From Glaciihabitans tibetensis (GTDB taxonomy: Bacteria; Actinomycetota; Actinomycetes; Actinomycetales; Microbacteriaceae): DNA of 64,000 nucleotides. The position numbers and the translations under genes are program-made. Below are positions 19,952-27,757 of the stretch, piece by piece (the stretch's first letter is position 1; each line of letters opens with the position of its first letter). The notes beneath the pieces are model-generated. The model did not search any database. It saw only the letters and a program-made list of their open reading frames with translations, and was not told where the DNA came from. The DNA is taken from contig NZ_PVTL01000007.1 of NCBI RefSeq assembly GCF_003003265.1, positions 62,001-126,000 on the forward strand, read 5' to 3'.

Positions 19952-20053
19952 ATGTTGGAGATACGCACCGTCCAAACCGTGGACGTGCGCGCCGTCTTCT
20001 TCATACGCCACAGCACAAGGCCGAGCGTGCACTGTTGCGCTCCGGTTATGTAA
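19952..20053 (+). CDS. Small ORF, 33 residues, with its own terminator
   Basis: ATG 19952 is preceded by GGGAGAGCTG, a good ribosome binding site. The frame reads MLEIRTVQTVDVRAVFFIRH and ends CCAPVM before TAA at 20051. A 12-bp terminator hairpin with a T-run begins at the stop codon itself, and a plausible promoter lies upstream, so this is a complete short transcription unit of about 160 nt. It may encode a small protein or a Cys-Cys-containing leader peptide; it may equally be a small RNA with an incidental frame. No homolog is known to me. Confidence 0.5.
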   Translation: MLEIRTVQTVDVRAVFFIRHSTRPSVHCCAPVM

Positions 20054-20082
20054 GGCACTGTCGTTTACGACGGTGCCTTTTT
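20052..20082 (+). terminator. Rho-independent terminator of the small ORF unit
   Basis: A 12-bp stem, AAGGCACTGTCG (20052-20063) with CGACGGTGCCTT (20068-20079), TTTA loop and TTT after it. One G-T pair. This is among the best intrinsic terminators in the window. Confidence 0.9.
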
Positions 20083-20168
20083 GTTTGCCCGCTGACTCCT
20101 TCCTTCTCGAACCACGAGAACGCATTCGAATGCCTGCAAGCCGTGCAGGCTCGTTCGAGAGGAAAACG

Positions 20169-20681
20169 ATGCGCACACTGGTCCTGAACGCCGGATACGA
20201 GCCGCTTGCGGTTGTGACATTCAAACGAGCACTCGTGCTTGTGATGAACGGCAAAGCCTCAATAGTTGCTCACGACGTCGGGCACCCCGTCTGGGGTTCC
20301 TCGGGTGCGTGGGAGCGCCCGTCGGTCATCATTCTGCGGCGCTACGTTCGAATCCCGAGCTCCCGCAACGTGCCGGTGTCCCGGCGCGGTGTCCTGCGGC
20401 GCGACAACCACCGCTGCGGATACTGCGGCAACTCCGCCAACACGATCGACCACGTGATGCCGCGTTCCCGCGGGGGAGCGGACTCGTGGGAGAACCTCAT
20501 CGCCTGCTGCCTCAAGTGCAACAACAAAAAGAGTGACCGCACCCCGGCAGAGATGAACTGGACCCTGCGGATCAAACCGCGGATGCCCCACGGCTCGACC
20601 TGGTTGGTGCGCGGCGTGGAGAAGAGCGAACCCGAGTGGGACGAGTTTCTGCCGGCCGCGGCGATCGCGGCGGCGGCGTAA
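20169..20681 (+). CDS. HNH endonuclease
   Basis: 170 residues. The start MRTLVLNAGYEPLAVV is the classic N-terminus of the actinobacterial HNH endonuclease family. The zinc and catalytic module follows: CGYCGNSANTIDHVMPRSRG (CxxC, then D-H), and further ENLIACCLKCNNKKSDR (N and CxxC). ATG 20169 has GAGGAAAACG upstream; the longer frame beginning at 20073 would run through the preceding terminator. It is a housekeeping-like family of unknown DNA target. Confidence 0.92.
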   Translation: MRTLVLNAGYEPLAVVTFKRALVLVMNGKASIVAHDVGHPVWGSSGAWERPSVIILRRYVRIPSSRNVPVSRRGVLRRDNHRCGYCGNSANTIDHVMPRSRGGADSWENLIACCLKCNNKKSDRTPAEMNWTLRIKPRMPHGSTWLVRGVEKSEPEWDEFLPAAAIAAAA

Positions 20682-20753
20682 CGATCTTTAGCGCCGCGGG
20701 TCCGTAGGCGACTTCGCGGTTCGGCGACCGTCCACCGGTGCGCGGGAGATCCG

Positions 20754-21731
20754 TCAGCGCGCGGTGGGCTTCCCGTCCGCGGACCACGCCACACCCAAGG
20801 CGAACAGCGTCGACACGCCGTACTGCTTCATCGCGGCCGCGATGCGACGCCGACCCGTTCGCGGATTGATCCCGAGCCTGCGAGATGCCGCGTCAAGAGT
20901 GACGCCCTGGTTCATCAGCCGGAGTAGCGGCGCCCACGGCTGCTCCACGCCACCGATCGGCTCACCGCGACGCCAGAGCTCGCGGAACAGGCTTCGGCCT
21001 AGCTCGGCGAGGGCAGCGCTACGAACACCGACTACGCTGGCGGGCCACCCCTCGCCCCATTCGACCGGCAATGCGAGAACCTCACCGTCGATCCAGAACC
21101 AACTTGGAAGGTCGTCGAGAAGGCGGAACTCCACCCCCACAGCCGCGTAGCGCGCAGCGATCGCCACGAGCCGGGAGTCCGCTGCCATCGAACGCGGGAC
21201 AAGGGCTCGCACCGATCGCCTGCCAGCGAACACCTCCGCGAAACGGCTGGAGCGCGCGGGATCGGTCGTCAAGTAGCGTTCGAGATCAGGAAGCACTGCC
21301 CACGCGGTGTCGTTCTCGTCCCGCGCGATGTCATACCAGAGGTCTTCCGCCGCGTGCGGCCCGTGTCGCACGAAAACGGGAACGAGATCACCGGATGCCT
21401 CGCCCACAGCCCAGTGCCGCAACAAAGCCGGCAGGTCTGCAACGAGCGCCTCGATTCGCGAAGCAGCCTCGTCTGCCGTGTGCCGCATCGCACGCACTTC
21501 GCGCTCGACGACGTGGGCCGTCCACATCGCCGGCGTCGTGTACACGATCGTGCCCTCGCGCACCGAGATCGCGCCTCCCCGAGCGAGACGCGCAACGGCG
21601 TGGGCGATGTCGCCCTCATCTGCGTGCGCCGTAGCGGCGAGCTCCGCCACTGTCTCAGGTCGGCTGCGGTAGATCAGTTCGAGCAGTGCCCTATCTTCCA
21701 CGTCGGCCTCCGGAGCGTGTGTCGACACCAT
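20754..21731 (-). CDS. Transcription regulator, TrmB-like N-terminus and LuxR-like C-terminal HTH
   Basis: 325 residues from ATG 21731. The N-terminal part (EDRALLELIYRSRPETVAELA, then VARLARGGAISVREGTIVY) is a winged helix of TrmB type. The middle is an effector-domain-like region (VFAGRRSVRALVPRSM). The C-terminus has a LuxR-like HTH (MNQGVTLDAASRRLGINPRT, then IAAAMKQYGVSTLFALGVAW). Such proteins are common in actinobacteria, with poorly known ligands. The gene is divergent from the secreted serine hydrolase across a 178-bp gap, so that gene is a plausible target. The longer upstream frame is rejected because it runs through the hydrolase start. Confidence 0.8.
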   Translation of the reverse strand: MVSTHAPEADVEDRALLELIYRSRPETVAELAATAHADEGDIAHAVARLARGGAISVREGTIVYTTPAMWTAHVVEREVRAMRHTADEAASRIEALVADLPALLRHWAVGEASGDLVPVFVRHGPHAAEDLWYDIARDENDTAWAVLPDLERYLTTDPARSSRFAEVFAGRRSVRALVPRSMAADSRLVAIAARYAAVGVEFRLLDDLPSWFWIDGEVLALPVEWGEGWPASVVGVRSAALAELGRSLFRELWRRGEPIGGVEQPWAPLLRLMNQGVTLDAASRRLGINPRTGRRRIAAAMKQYGVSTLFALGVAWSADGKPTAR

Positions 21732-21909
21732 CCTGTTGCATGTGACCTTATTCGGTCGCCCTCTAGCGGTCTTGTCCGGAAGCGGAGGTTGTTTCGTCCG
21801 CATTTGTCCACGCACACTGATCTCCATGGGGGATCGGAGTCCATGGCTTCGTAGGCGGGGGAGGAAAACCATGGGTCCGCCAATGAGATAGTCACCGGGA
21901 GCCAGCGAC

Positions 21910-23586
21910 ATGAATGGCATGAGCAGCACCACCAAAAGGCTTGTACGCATTGTCGCCGTGTCGATGGTGGTGGCACTCACGCTGGGAATAACGGCGTGCA
22001 CCGCCGTTGCGGCGGAGGAACCGTCGTCCTCGAGTGAGCTCGCCGTCGCGCTCGGCGAAGCACCCAACCAGGACGTCGTCGATCTCTACACGGATCGCGA
22101 CACGGCAGTGTCCAAAGCCGTCGATGCGCTTCCCGAGTTCATCGAGAAGGCGCTCGAGCAAACGGGAGTGCCCGGCGCCTCAGTCGCGGTCGTCTCGAAC
22201 GGTGAGGTCGTGTTCGAAGAGGGATACGGTGTGCGGGACGTGACGACAAAGGAGCCCGTGGATGTGGACACCGTGTTTCCGATCGCGTCTTTGTCCAAGC
22301 CCCTTTCGTCGAGCGTTGTGGCGAAAGCGATCACCGACGACGCCAATCTTTCCTGGGAAGATCCGGTCGTCAAATACCTCCCTGCGTTCGCGCTGAGCGA
22401 TCCGTATGTGACCGAGCACGGAAAGATCGCCGACTTCTTCTCGCACCGCACCGGCATCCCGACCGGTGGCGGCGACGACCTCGAGGACCTCGGCTTCGAT
22501 ATCGACTACATCATGGCCCACATGAACCAGATTCCTCTGGCGTCGTTCCGCGACACGTACCAGTACTCCAACTTCGGACTGACGGTGGGTGGCGAGGCGG
22601 TCGCAGCGTCTCGCGGGCAAACGTGGGCACAGACCGCGAACGAACTGCTATTCGAGCCGCTCGGCATGACTTCGACGACCACAGTCCACGACGAATACCT
22701 CGCCGAAGATAATCGTGCGGCGATGCACGCGCGCACCGGTGAAGGTCAGTACGAGCAACTGTTCGACCGTGACGCTGATGCCGAGGCTCCGGCCGGCGGT
22801 GTCGCCTCAACAGCCGGCGATATTGCGAAGTGGATGAACATGGTGCTGGCCAACGGCGAGGTCGACGGCACGGAATTCATCGACCCACCCGTGCTCGCAA
22901 AGACCTATTCCGCTCATTCGATTACCGGCGGCGACGCCACCAATCTCACATCGCGCACATCGCACTATGGGTTCGGCACGAACGTCGGCGCCACCGTGAC
23001 CGGCCGCGTCACCATCAGCCACTCCGGTGCATTCGGGTGGGGCGCCGCCACCAACGCCACGATGATTCCCGATCTGAACCTCGGGATCGTTGTGCTCACG
23101 AACGGAGCGCCGTCGGGAGTCCCGGAAGCAATCGTTTCGGAGTTCGTCGACCTCGTCCAGTTCGGTGAGGAGACGCGCCCGTGGTTGGACCTGTGGCCCG
23201 CCGTCTTTGCCCACTTTTCTGACCCGGCGGGCGACCTCGCTGGCGAGGCGCCCCCAACGGGTGCCGCGGCAGCGGGTCCGGCCGGGGACTATGTCGGCAC
23301 CTACACGAGCCCCTACTTTGGCAACTTCATCGTGACCGAGGAGAACGGCACCCTCACCGGGGCGCTCGGCCCTGAAGGTGGCTACACGTTCGAGATCGAT
23401 CCGTGGGACGGCGACACGCTGTCCTTCGTGCCCACCGGTGAGAATGCGCTCCCCGGTTCACTCTCCTCCGCGGTCTTCGTCCGCGATGGCGAGCAGATCA
23501 CCGGTGTCACCCTGACGTTTTTCAACACGTTCCCTGCGCCCGGGCAGGAGCCGAACGGGCTCGGCGTCTTCACCCGGACCGGTTGA
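21910..23586 (+). CDS. Serine hydrolase lipoprotein, class C beta-lactamase/DD-peptidase fold
   Basis: 558 residues. A lipobox LGITAC (Cys30) marks export and lipidation. The penicillin-binding fold shows SxxK as S127-L-S-K130 (FPIASLSKPL), YxN in YSNFG, and HSG in ISHSGAFGWG. A C-terminal lipocalin-like domain (about 455-558, GDYVGTYTSPYFGNF) matches the extra domain of many esterase/beta-lactamase-family enzymes. The fold does not decide between beta-lactamase, esterase or peptidase activity. GGGAG precedes ATG 21910 at good spacing. Confidence 0.9.
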   Translation: MNGMSSTTKRLVRIVAVSMVVALTLGITACTAVAAEEPSSSSELAVALGEAPNQDVVDLYTDRDTAVSKAVDALPEFIEKALEQTGVPGASVAVVSNGEVVFEEGYGVRDVTTKEPVDVDTVFPIASLSKPLSSSVVAKAITDDANLSWEDPVVKYLPAFALSDPYVTEHGKIADFFSHRTGIPTGGGDDLEDLGFDIDYIMAHMNQIPLASFRDTYQYSNFGLTVGGEAVAASRGQTWAQTANELLFEPLGMTSTTTVHDEYLAEDNRAAMHARTGEGQYEQLFDRDADAEAPAGGVASTAGDIAKWMNMVLANGEVDGTEFIDPPVLAKTYSAHSITGGDATNLTSRTSHYGFGTNVGATVTGRVTISHSGAFGWGAATNATMIPDLNLGIVVLTNGAPSGVPEAIVSEFVDLVQFGEETRPWLDLWPAVFAHFSDPAGDLAGEAPPTGAAAAGPAGDYVGTYTSPYFGNFIVTEENGTLTGALGPEGGYTFEIDPWDGDTLSFVPTGENALPGSLSSAVFVRDGEQITGVTLTFFNTFPAPGQEPNGLGVFTRTG

Positions 23587-23849
23587 TCGCGGCGGCGCTG
23601 TCGTAGCCGACGCGGCGTCCCACTGCGGCCACGGAGGTGGCGGGTTCAAAGCGGTACTCGCTCGCGAGCGACATCCGCCACTCTGTTTAAATAGGCAATC
23701 GGCGACCTGCCCACCGTGCCGCGGAACCGGGCAGCCAGCGTCGCGTTCGAAACGGACAGGCGGCGCGCGAGTTCGTCGACGGTCCACGGGTGCTCGGGGG
23801 ATTCGTGCAGCAGCGGCAGCCGTCTGACGGGTGGCTCCACGCCAGGCAT
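23575..23849 (-). pseudogene. AraC-family regulator remnant, truncated and frameshifted
   Basis: From 23849 the frame reads the first HTH of an AraC C-terminal domain (HPWTVDELARRLSVSNATLA, then FRGTVGRSPIAYLNRV) and then hits a stop. In another frame just beyond (about 23585-23645) the second HTH is recognisable as SVAAVGRRVGYDSAAAINR. So the sequence has a frameshift or small deletion, no N-terminal ligand domain, and its 3' end is cut off by the convergent serine hydrolase gene. It borders the accessory island that begins after tRNA-Arg. Confidence 0.8.
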
Positions 23850-23900
23850 TCCGTTCCCGAGGTAATGGCCGGGCGCTCGACGGGTAGGATTTATGGGTCC

Positions 23901-23972
23901 GCCTCTGTAGCTCAGTGGAAGAGCAAGTCCGTCCTAAGGATCAGGTCGGGGGTTCGAATCCCTCCAGGGGCA
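23901..23972 (+). tRNA. tRNA-Arg(CCT)
   Basis: Acceptor GCCTCTG/CAGGGGC, D-arm GCTC/GAGC, anticodon loop GTCCTAA with CCT, T-arm GGGGG/CCCTC and TTCGAAT. The anticodon stem is somewhat weak (AGTCC/GGATC, one mismatch at its base and one G-T). CCA is not encoded. The retron island starts directly downstream. Confidence 0.93.
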
Positions 23973-24130
23973 CTATCAACGATCGCAGAGTGACGAAGTG
24001 TCGCTGCTAGCACGATGACTCGCTCAATCCGTCCAACGCGAGGACCAGAAGGTAGGCCACCCGCGCGTGCGAGACAGGGCAGTTCGGTTCTGGCCAGCAG
24101 GACTGTCGAAGCGGCCACATCCGCCTCTAC

Positions 24131-25273
24131 TCATCCGAGCGACATCACCGAAACGTGGTGGCGATCGAGGGCTGCGTTCCACGCCAATCTGCGTTGAGCG
24201 GTCCAATCGCGGTCGATGTGTGACAGGTATGCGAGCCATCCCTCGACATGATTGACGAATGAGAGAACGGATTCGAACCGTCGTTGCGTGGCATACGCTA
24301 CGGGGCCGAATTTTCCAACGGCGTGGATATGCAGGTCGATCATTCTTCGCTGTTCAGGAAGGACGCTAACTCCATCCTCGGTAATCAACATTCCCAGAAC
24401 AATCTTCCGAGCACCATGCGGAATCAGCTTGGTCTTCTTGTCGTGAAGCTCGAGTCCGGACTTGCCGACGATCGTTCTGATATGTCTAATCACGAGGCGA
24501 GCAACGTCGCGATCAAGCGGGCTCGCGCTCGAGAAGGTCATGTCGTCTGAGTATCGCGTGTAGACCAGGTTACTTTTGATCGCAAGGTCCGAGAGTTTCT
24601 CGTCCAATGAAAACGTTGAGGCATTTGCTAAGGCTCCGCTCGTAGGCGCCCCCTGAGGTAAGACCCCCTCCAACATAACCGGGTAGGGCAGACCGGTACT
24701 TGATCGGGCGCGCTGCTGGACCGTAGTGACGGCAGTTGGCGTTTGAGAGATGGTCCACGTGCAGAGTCGGGCGAGTTCGAAGGCCACCAAACGCGAGTAG
24801 CCCAGCCCCTCAAACACCTCGAAGACCTTTTTCTCGGTAATCGATGGGAAGTAGTTATGGAGGTCGGTCTTGATCATCCATTTTGCGCCAGCATGCCGTG
24901 CCGCGCACTCCCGGGCAGTCACGCCCGGGAAGTAAGCAAAGTTGTTTCGATGCCGAGGTTGGTGGGTAAGCACCTCGTGGAGAATCCAGCGTTGAACTGC
25001 CATCAAAGATTCCGATGGCGATAGCAAGTCTCGGAAACCGCCGGTGTTCTTTGGAATTCGAATGGCTCTGTACGCAGGAGCACTCCGGCGAATCACGCCA
25101 AGGAGAAAGCCGTAGTCGACGCTGGCACTCAAAGCAAGGTGCTTGAGCGAGAGAATGACGGGCGCCCCGGTCCGCCGAAGTATTTCCGAGCGGTGGAACA
25201 TCGCGTCAGCGATACCGGGAGCGGCACCGAAATCCACTGTGCGAGCCCAGTTGAGATGAGGCGCGCTAGTCAC
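24131..25273 (-). CDS. Retron-type reverse transcriptase
   Basis: 380 residues if GTG 25273 is used (GGGGGAGG lies 10 bp upstream). Motifs in order: FAYFPGVTARE with CAARH at 123-127, in the place of the retron NAxxH motif; TDLHNYFPSI with catalytic D137; LPQGAPTSGALAN at 205-217; YTRYSDDMTFSS with the catalytic pair in YSDD at 241-244; and VLGMLIT at 292-298, where known retron RTs have VTG. Retron RTs copy a neighbouring structured RNA into multicopy single-stranded DNA. No maturase or endonuclease domain follows, so it is not a group II intron RT. The ncRNA 3' arm overlaps the first codons, so ATG 25201 (356 aa) is a possible alternative start. Confidence 0.92.
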   Translation of the reverse strand: MTSAPHLNWARTVDFGAAPGIADAMFHRSEILRRTGAPVILSLKHLALSASVDYGFLLGVIRRSAPAYRAIRIPKNTGGFRDLLSPSESLMAVQRWILHEVLTHQPRHRNNFAYFPGVTARECAARHAGAKWMIKTDLHNYFPSITEKKVFEVFEGLGYSRLVAFELARLCTWTISQTPTAVTTVQQRARSSTGLPYPVMLEGVLPQGAPTSGALANASTFSLDEKLSDLAIKSNLVYTRYSDDMTFSSASPLDRDVARLVIRHIRTIVGKSGLELHDKKTKLIPHGARKIVLGMLITEDGVSVLPEQRRMIDLHIHAVGKFGPVAYATQRRFESVLSFVNHVEGWLAYLSHIDRDWTAQRRLAWNAALDRHHVSVMSLG

Positions 25274-25465
25274 CTACTTTAATCCTCCCCCGAAGGGGCG
25301 GGGAGCTTCCGCTTTTCGAGGCTTCGGGAAGCGGAAGCTTCCCGGCGCCTTCGAATCGATGGCTTGGCCGCCGATCACAGAGCGCTGCAACCTGACACCT
25401 TTCGATGCCCGAGCCTGCTTTTTTAGCAGGCTTCATCTCTAGGCTGTTCACGCGTCTCATCTCAA
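25251..25465 (-). ncRNA. Candidate retron msr-msd RNA
   Basis: Read on the minus strand, this RNA of about 215 nt is bounded by TTGAGATGAGACGCG (a1, 25465-25451) and CGCGCCTCATCTCAA (a2, 25265-25251), which pair at 14 of 15 positions. Inside, from 5' to 3': a possible branch-point AGC about 25446-25444; hairpin AGCCTGCT-AAAA-AGCAGGCT (msr-like); a smaller ATCG/CGAT hairpin; then a long stem with GAAGCTTCCGCTT paired to AAGCGGAAGCT (one bulged A), extended outward by CGAAGG/CCTTCG, which fits an msd stem. a1 overlaps the effector stop codon and a2 overlaps the RT start. The msr/msd limits and branching G are inference; the inverted repeats are directly visible. Confidence 0.75.
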
Positions 25466-26665
25466 TTGAGTTGGTTCGTACCCTACCGGAGATCTCCGAG
25501 TGTGAACATATCTCGATACTGGTCGGCCAAGATTAGTTGCCCGCTGCAGTTCGGCTCTGCCTCGCTTCGTGACCTTGTTGTCGATGGTGATGCATTCCAA
25601 CGCAATCAGGGTCGTTCTGAGCTCAACGGCCGCGTCGTCGCCGAGGCCCAGCATCGCCCAAACTTGATCTTCATCAAACCCGTAGTCAAGCAGTTGGAGC
25701 GCTGCCAATGCCCGTAAGGCCTGAACAGGGCGAGTTCTCTCCTTGAGGCGTTCGGCCAGTGCGTCGGCGCCCAGACTACGGAGGGTTCGGTCAAGCGATG
25801 GAGTTGGGCGATATGACCGCAGTTCGTTGACAAAGCTTGCCGGTATCTCGCGTCCCGCGAATAGACCGGGGAAGGGCCCACCGCTGCGGATCAATATCTG
25901 TGGCAAGTTGTTAGGTACTCTCATGTTCGTCAGGTAGAGCCCAAAGCTGTCGTGATAGCCAAGAGGGCTTTCGGAAACCTGATCGCTTGAGTAATCGATA
26001 CACACGCGTGTTATGCGATCGCGCTCTTCCTGAGTCCAATCCGCGGACATAGCTGACTTCGCGATCGTGTGAGACTCAAAGTCGACATGGGTCTGGGATT
26101 CGAACCTGCGCGACGCTTCAAGATTGGCGGCGTATGCCACTACTTTCAGGCGGACATACCCAAACGAAATCCAACTCGCAATAGTGCTGTTTGCTCTGAA
26201 CGTCTGGGCGAATTTCGCTGCCTGGTTGCCGCTTCCCGAGTAATCGACGAGAAGGCAGAAAGTGCGAGGCTTCAGGAACCTAAGCGCTTCTATGTCGTGC
26301 TCTGGCGAAATGAAGAGGGAAGAATTGTTCTCTATTAGTGCTCTGCTCATCGCGCCGATATCCGCTTCGCTGCCCGGCAGCGCGGGAAAGCCAGCCCCCG
26401 GGTCATACGTCCGATATGCGACGTGGTGACTGTTGATGTCGGACAAGTTCGGAAGGTCTTCGATCGAGCGGATTGGAACCAGTACTGCGGGGGCCGCAGA
26501 CGCATCGCTGCTCACGAGACGGCGGACACGTTCTGAAAGCGCGCTCATGATCGCGACATGATCGTGAATTTCGAGACTGTCGATCAGTAACGCAGCCGCG
26601 TCGCGGTCCGGGGCGTCGAAGTTTGTAAGCCAAGCGCGGCCAGCGGTTGTGGTGGAAGGCTTCAT
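25457..26665 (-). CDS. Retron effector candidate: phosphoribosyltransferase-like plus winged helix
   Basis: 402 residues. The N-terminus (AWLTNFDAPDRDAAALLIDS, then VLVPIRSIEDLP) and a central LLVDYSGSGNQAAKF at 139-152 resemble a phosphoribosyltransferase fold, where LVDYSGSG takes the place of the PRPP loop; the usual second acidic residue is Tyr here. Residues about 318-385 (LRALAALQLLDYGFDEDQ, then LIALECITIDNKVTKRGRAEL) look like a winged helix. From memory, PRTase-like plus winged-helix effectors define one of the retron types. In retron defence the RT-msDNA usually holds such an effector inactive until infection. No signal peptide is visible. It is the first gene of the unit, and its stop overlaps ncRNA arm a1. 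Confidence 0.75.
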   Translation of the reverse strand: MKPSTTTAGRAWLTNFDAPDRDAAALLIDSLEIHDHVAIMSALSERVRRLVSSDASAAPAVLVPIRSIEDLPNLSDINSHHVAYRTYDPGAGFPALPGSEADIGAMSRALIENNSSLFISPEHDIEALRFLKPRTFCLLVDYSGSGNQAAKFAQTFRANSTIASWISFGYVRLKVVAYAANLEASRRFESQTHVDFESHTIAKSAMSADWTQEERDRITRVCIDYSSDQVSESPLGYHDSFGLYLTNMRVPNNLPQILIRSGGPFPGLFAGREIPASFVNELRSYRPTPSLDRTLRSLGADALAERLKERTRPVQALRALAALQLLDYGFDEDQVWAMLGLGDDAAVELRTTLIALECITIDNKVTKRGRAELQRATNLGRPVSRYVHTRRSPVGYEPTQLR

Positions 26666-27007
26666 GAGTTCGGCTCCGATTCGCTGAACTTACAATAGCG
26701 GAGCCCGTTTGTTCACCGGGAGTTGAACCAATTCGGCGCGCACACCAGTCGGGAAAAGGTGTGACTTTGCGCCGCCATCAATCGGGGTGGGACATAGAGA
26801 GTCGGCTACGCCGACCGCTTGCCGTGCGGAGTCAGACCCTAGCCATAGGCCGCCAATGTCGCCAGCATCCGAATTTTTGGCTCGAAGTCTGGCCCCGAAT
26901 GCCCCACGATGACCTCGGGTTGCATTCCTTCGGCGACGCCCGCGGCTGAGCTGGACTACCGGAGACTCGCTGGCTCGCCCGGGCGACATTCTTGCTAGCG
27001 TCAGCCC
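26666..27007. other. 342-bp gap with the likely retron promoter and a small inverted repeat
   Basis: GGCTCCG (26672-26678) and CGGAGCC (26699-26705) form an inverted repeat a few bases upstream of the effector start; on the minus strand it would form a 5'-leader hairpin or an operator. The rest shows no gene; the only long frame on the minus strand is a shadow of the gene beginning at 27008. Confidence 0.45.
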
Positions 27008-27676
27008 ATGGCTATATTGCATCCCGCGCAGGTGACACCGTCGAAGATCGAGCTGGTGCAGTCTTGGGCGCCACAGCAACCTTTTTTTAAGGGGGATGTC
27101 GCGGCCGAACTTTCCGTGATCGCATCGTTCCGATACGACGACCCGCAGGGCGAGGTGGGAATCGAGACCCTGATCGTCCGGGTGCCGGAGGGGGAGTTGC
27201 TCCACGTTCCCGTCACGTACCGCGGTGCGCCGCTTGAGGGTGGCGAGCCGTGGCTCATCGGCACGATGGAGCATTCCGTGCTCGGCTCCCGCTGGGTGTA
27301 CGACGCGGCTGGCGACCCCGTCTACATCGCCGAGATTGCCTCTGCCGCGTTCTCCGGAGCGACAGAGGTCGATCAGTTCGTCAACGTCGACGGAGTCCTG
27401 GTGCCGAAGGCGTCAACCGCTCACGCGGTGGGGACTGGCGCGGTAGTCCGCACCTTCGCGGTTCCTTCGCCGGGGAGCGTGTCCACGAGCTTCGACGGCC
27501 GCGCGACCGTCGTCGAAGCCGGCGACCTCCGGCTTGCGATCGTGCGGCGCATCTCGGAGCAGACCACGGAGGCACTTCGGGGGTACAGGCCTGAGGGTGC
27601 TGAAGCGCACAGCATCATTGCCACGTGGGACGGGCAGGACAGACCGTTCCGCCTGGCTGAGGTCTGGGAACGCTAG
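27008..27676 (+). CDS. Maltokinase N-terminal cap-like (CG0192-related) protein
   Basis: 222 residues. The pattern AILHPAQVTPSKIELVQSW, then LIVRVPEGELLHVPVTYRGA, then LIGTMEHSVLGSRWVYDA and DPVYIAEI matches the stand-alone version of the cap domain found at the N-terminus of maltokinases. No kinase domain is attached. It may bind a sugar phosphate or partner protein; no activity is established. ATG 27008 lacks an obvious strong ribosome binding site. The flavoprotein gene follows after 81 bp. Confidence 0.82.
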   Translation: MAILHPAQVTPSKIELVQSWAPQQPFFKGDVAAELSVIASFRYDDPQGEVGIETLIVRVPEGELLHVPVTYRGAPLEGGEPWLIGTMEHSVLGSRWVYDAAGDPVYIAEIASAAFSGATEVDQFVNVDGVLVPKASTAHAVGTGAVVRTFAVPSPGSVSTSFDGRATVVEAGDLRLAIVRRISEQTTEALRGYRPEGAEAHSIIATWDGQDRPFRLAEVWER

Positions 27677-27757
27677 ACAGTCCGAGCGACTTGTGGGCAG
27701 CCGGCTCCTATTCCCGCAGGGGGTTGCGGCGCGGATTCGCGGTGAAAAGCTAGAGGT

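Noticed and set aside
24131..25273. Group II intron or diversity-generating retroelement RT
   Set aside because: There is no maturase/endonuclease domain and no intron domain V-like hairpin next to the gene, and no template/variable repeat pair was seen. The motif order and the flanking a1/a2 repeats fit a retron better.
25266..25460. 64-aa frame (MRRVNSLEMKPAKK...) between effector and RT, with an ATGA overlap
   Set aside because: It lies exactly over the structured ncRNA with its paired hairpins, its translation resembles no protein, and the RNA structure explains the sequence better. It cannot be excluded without translation data.
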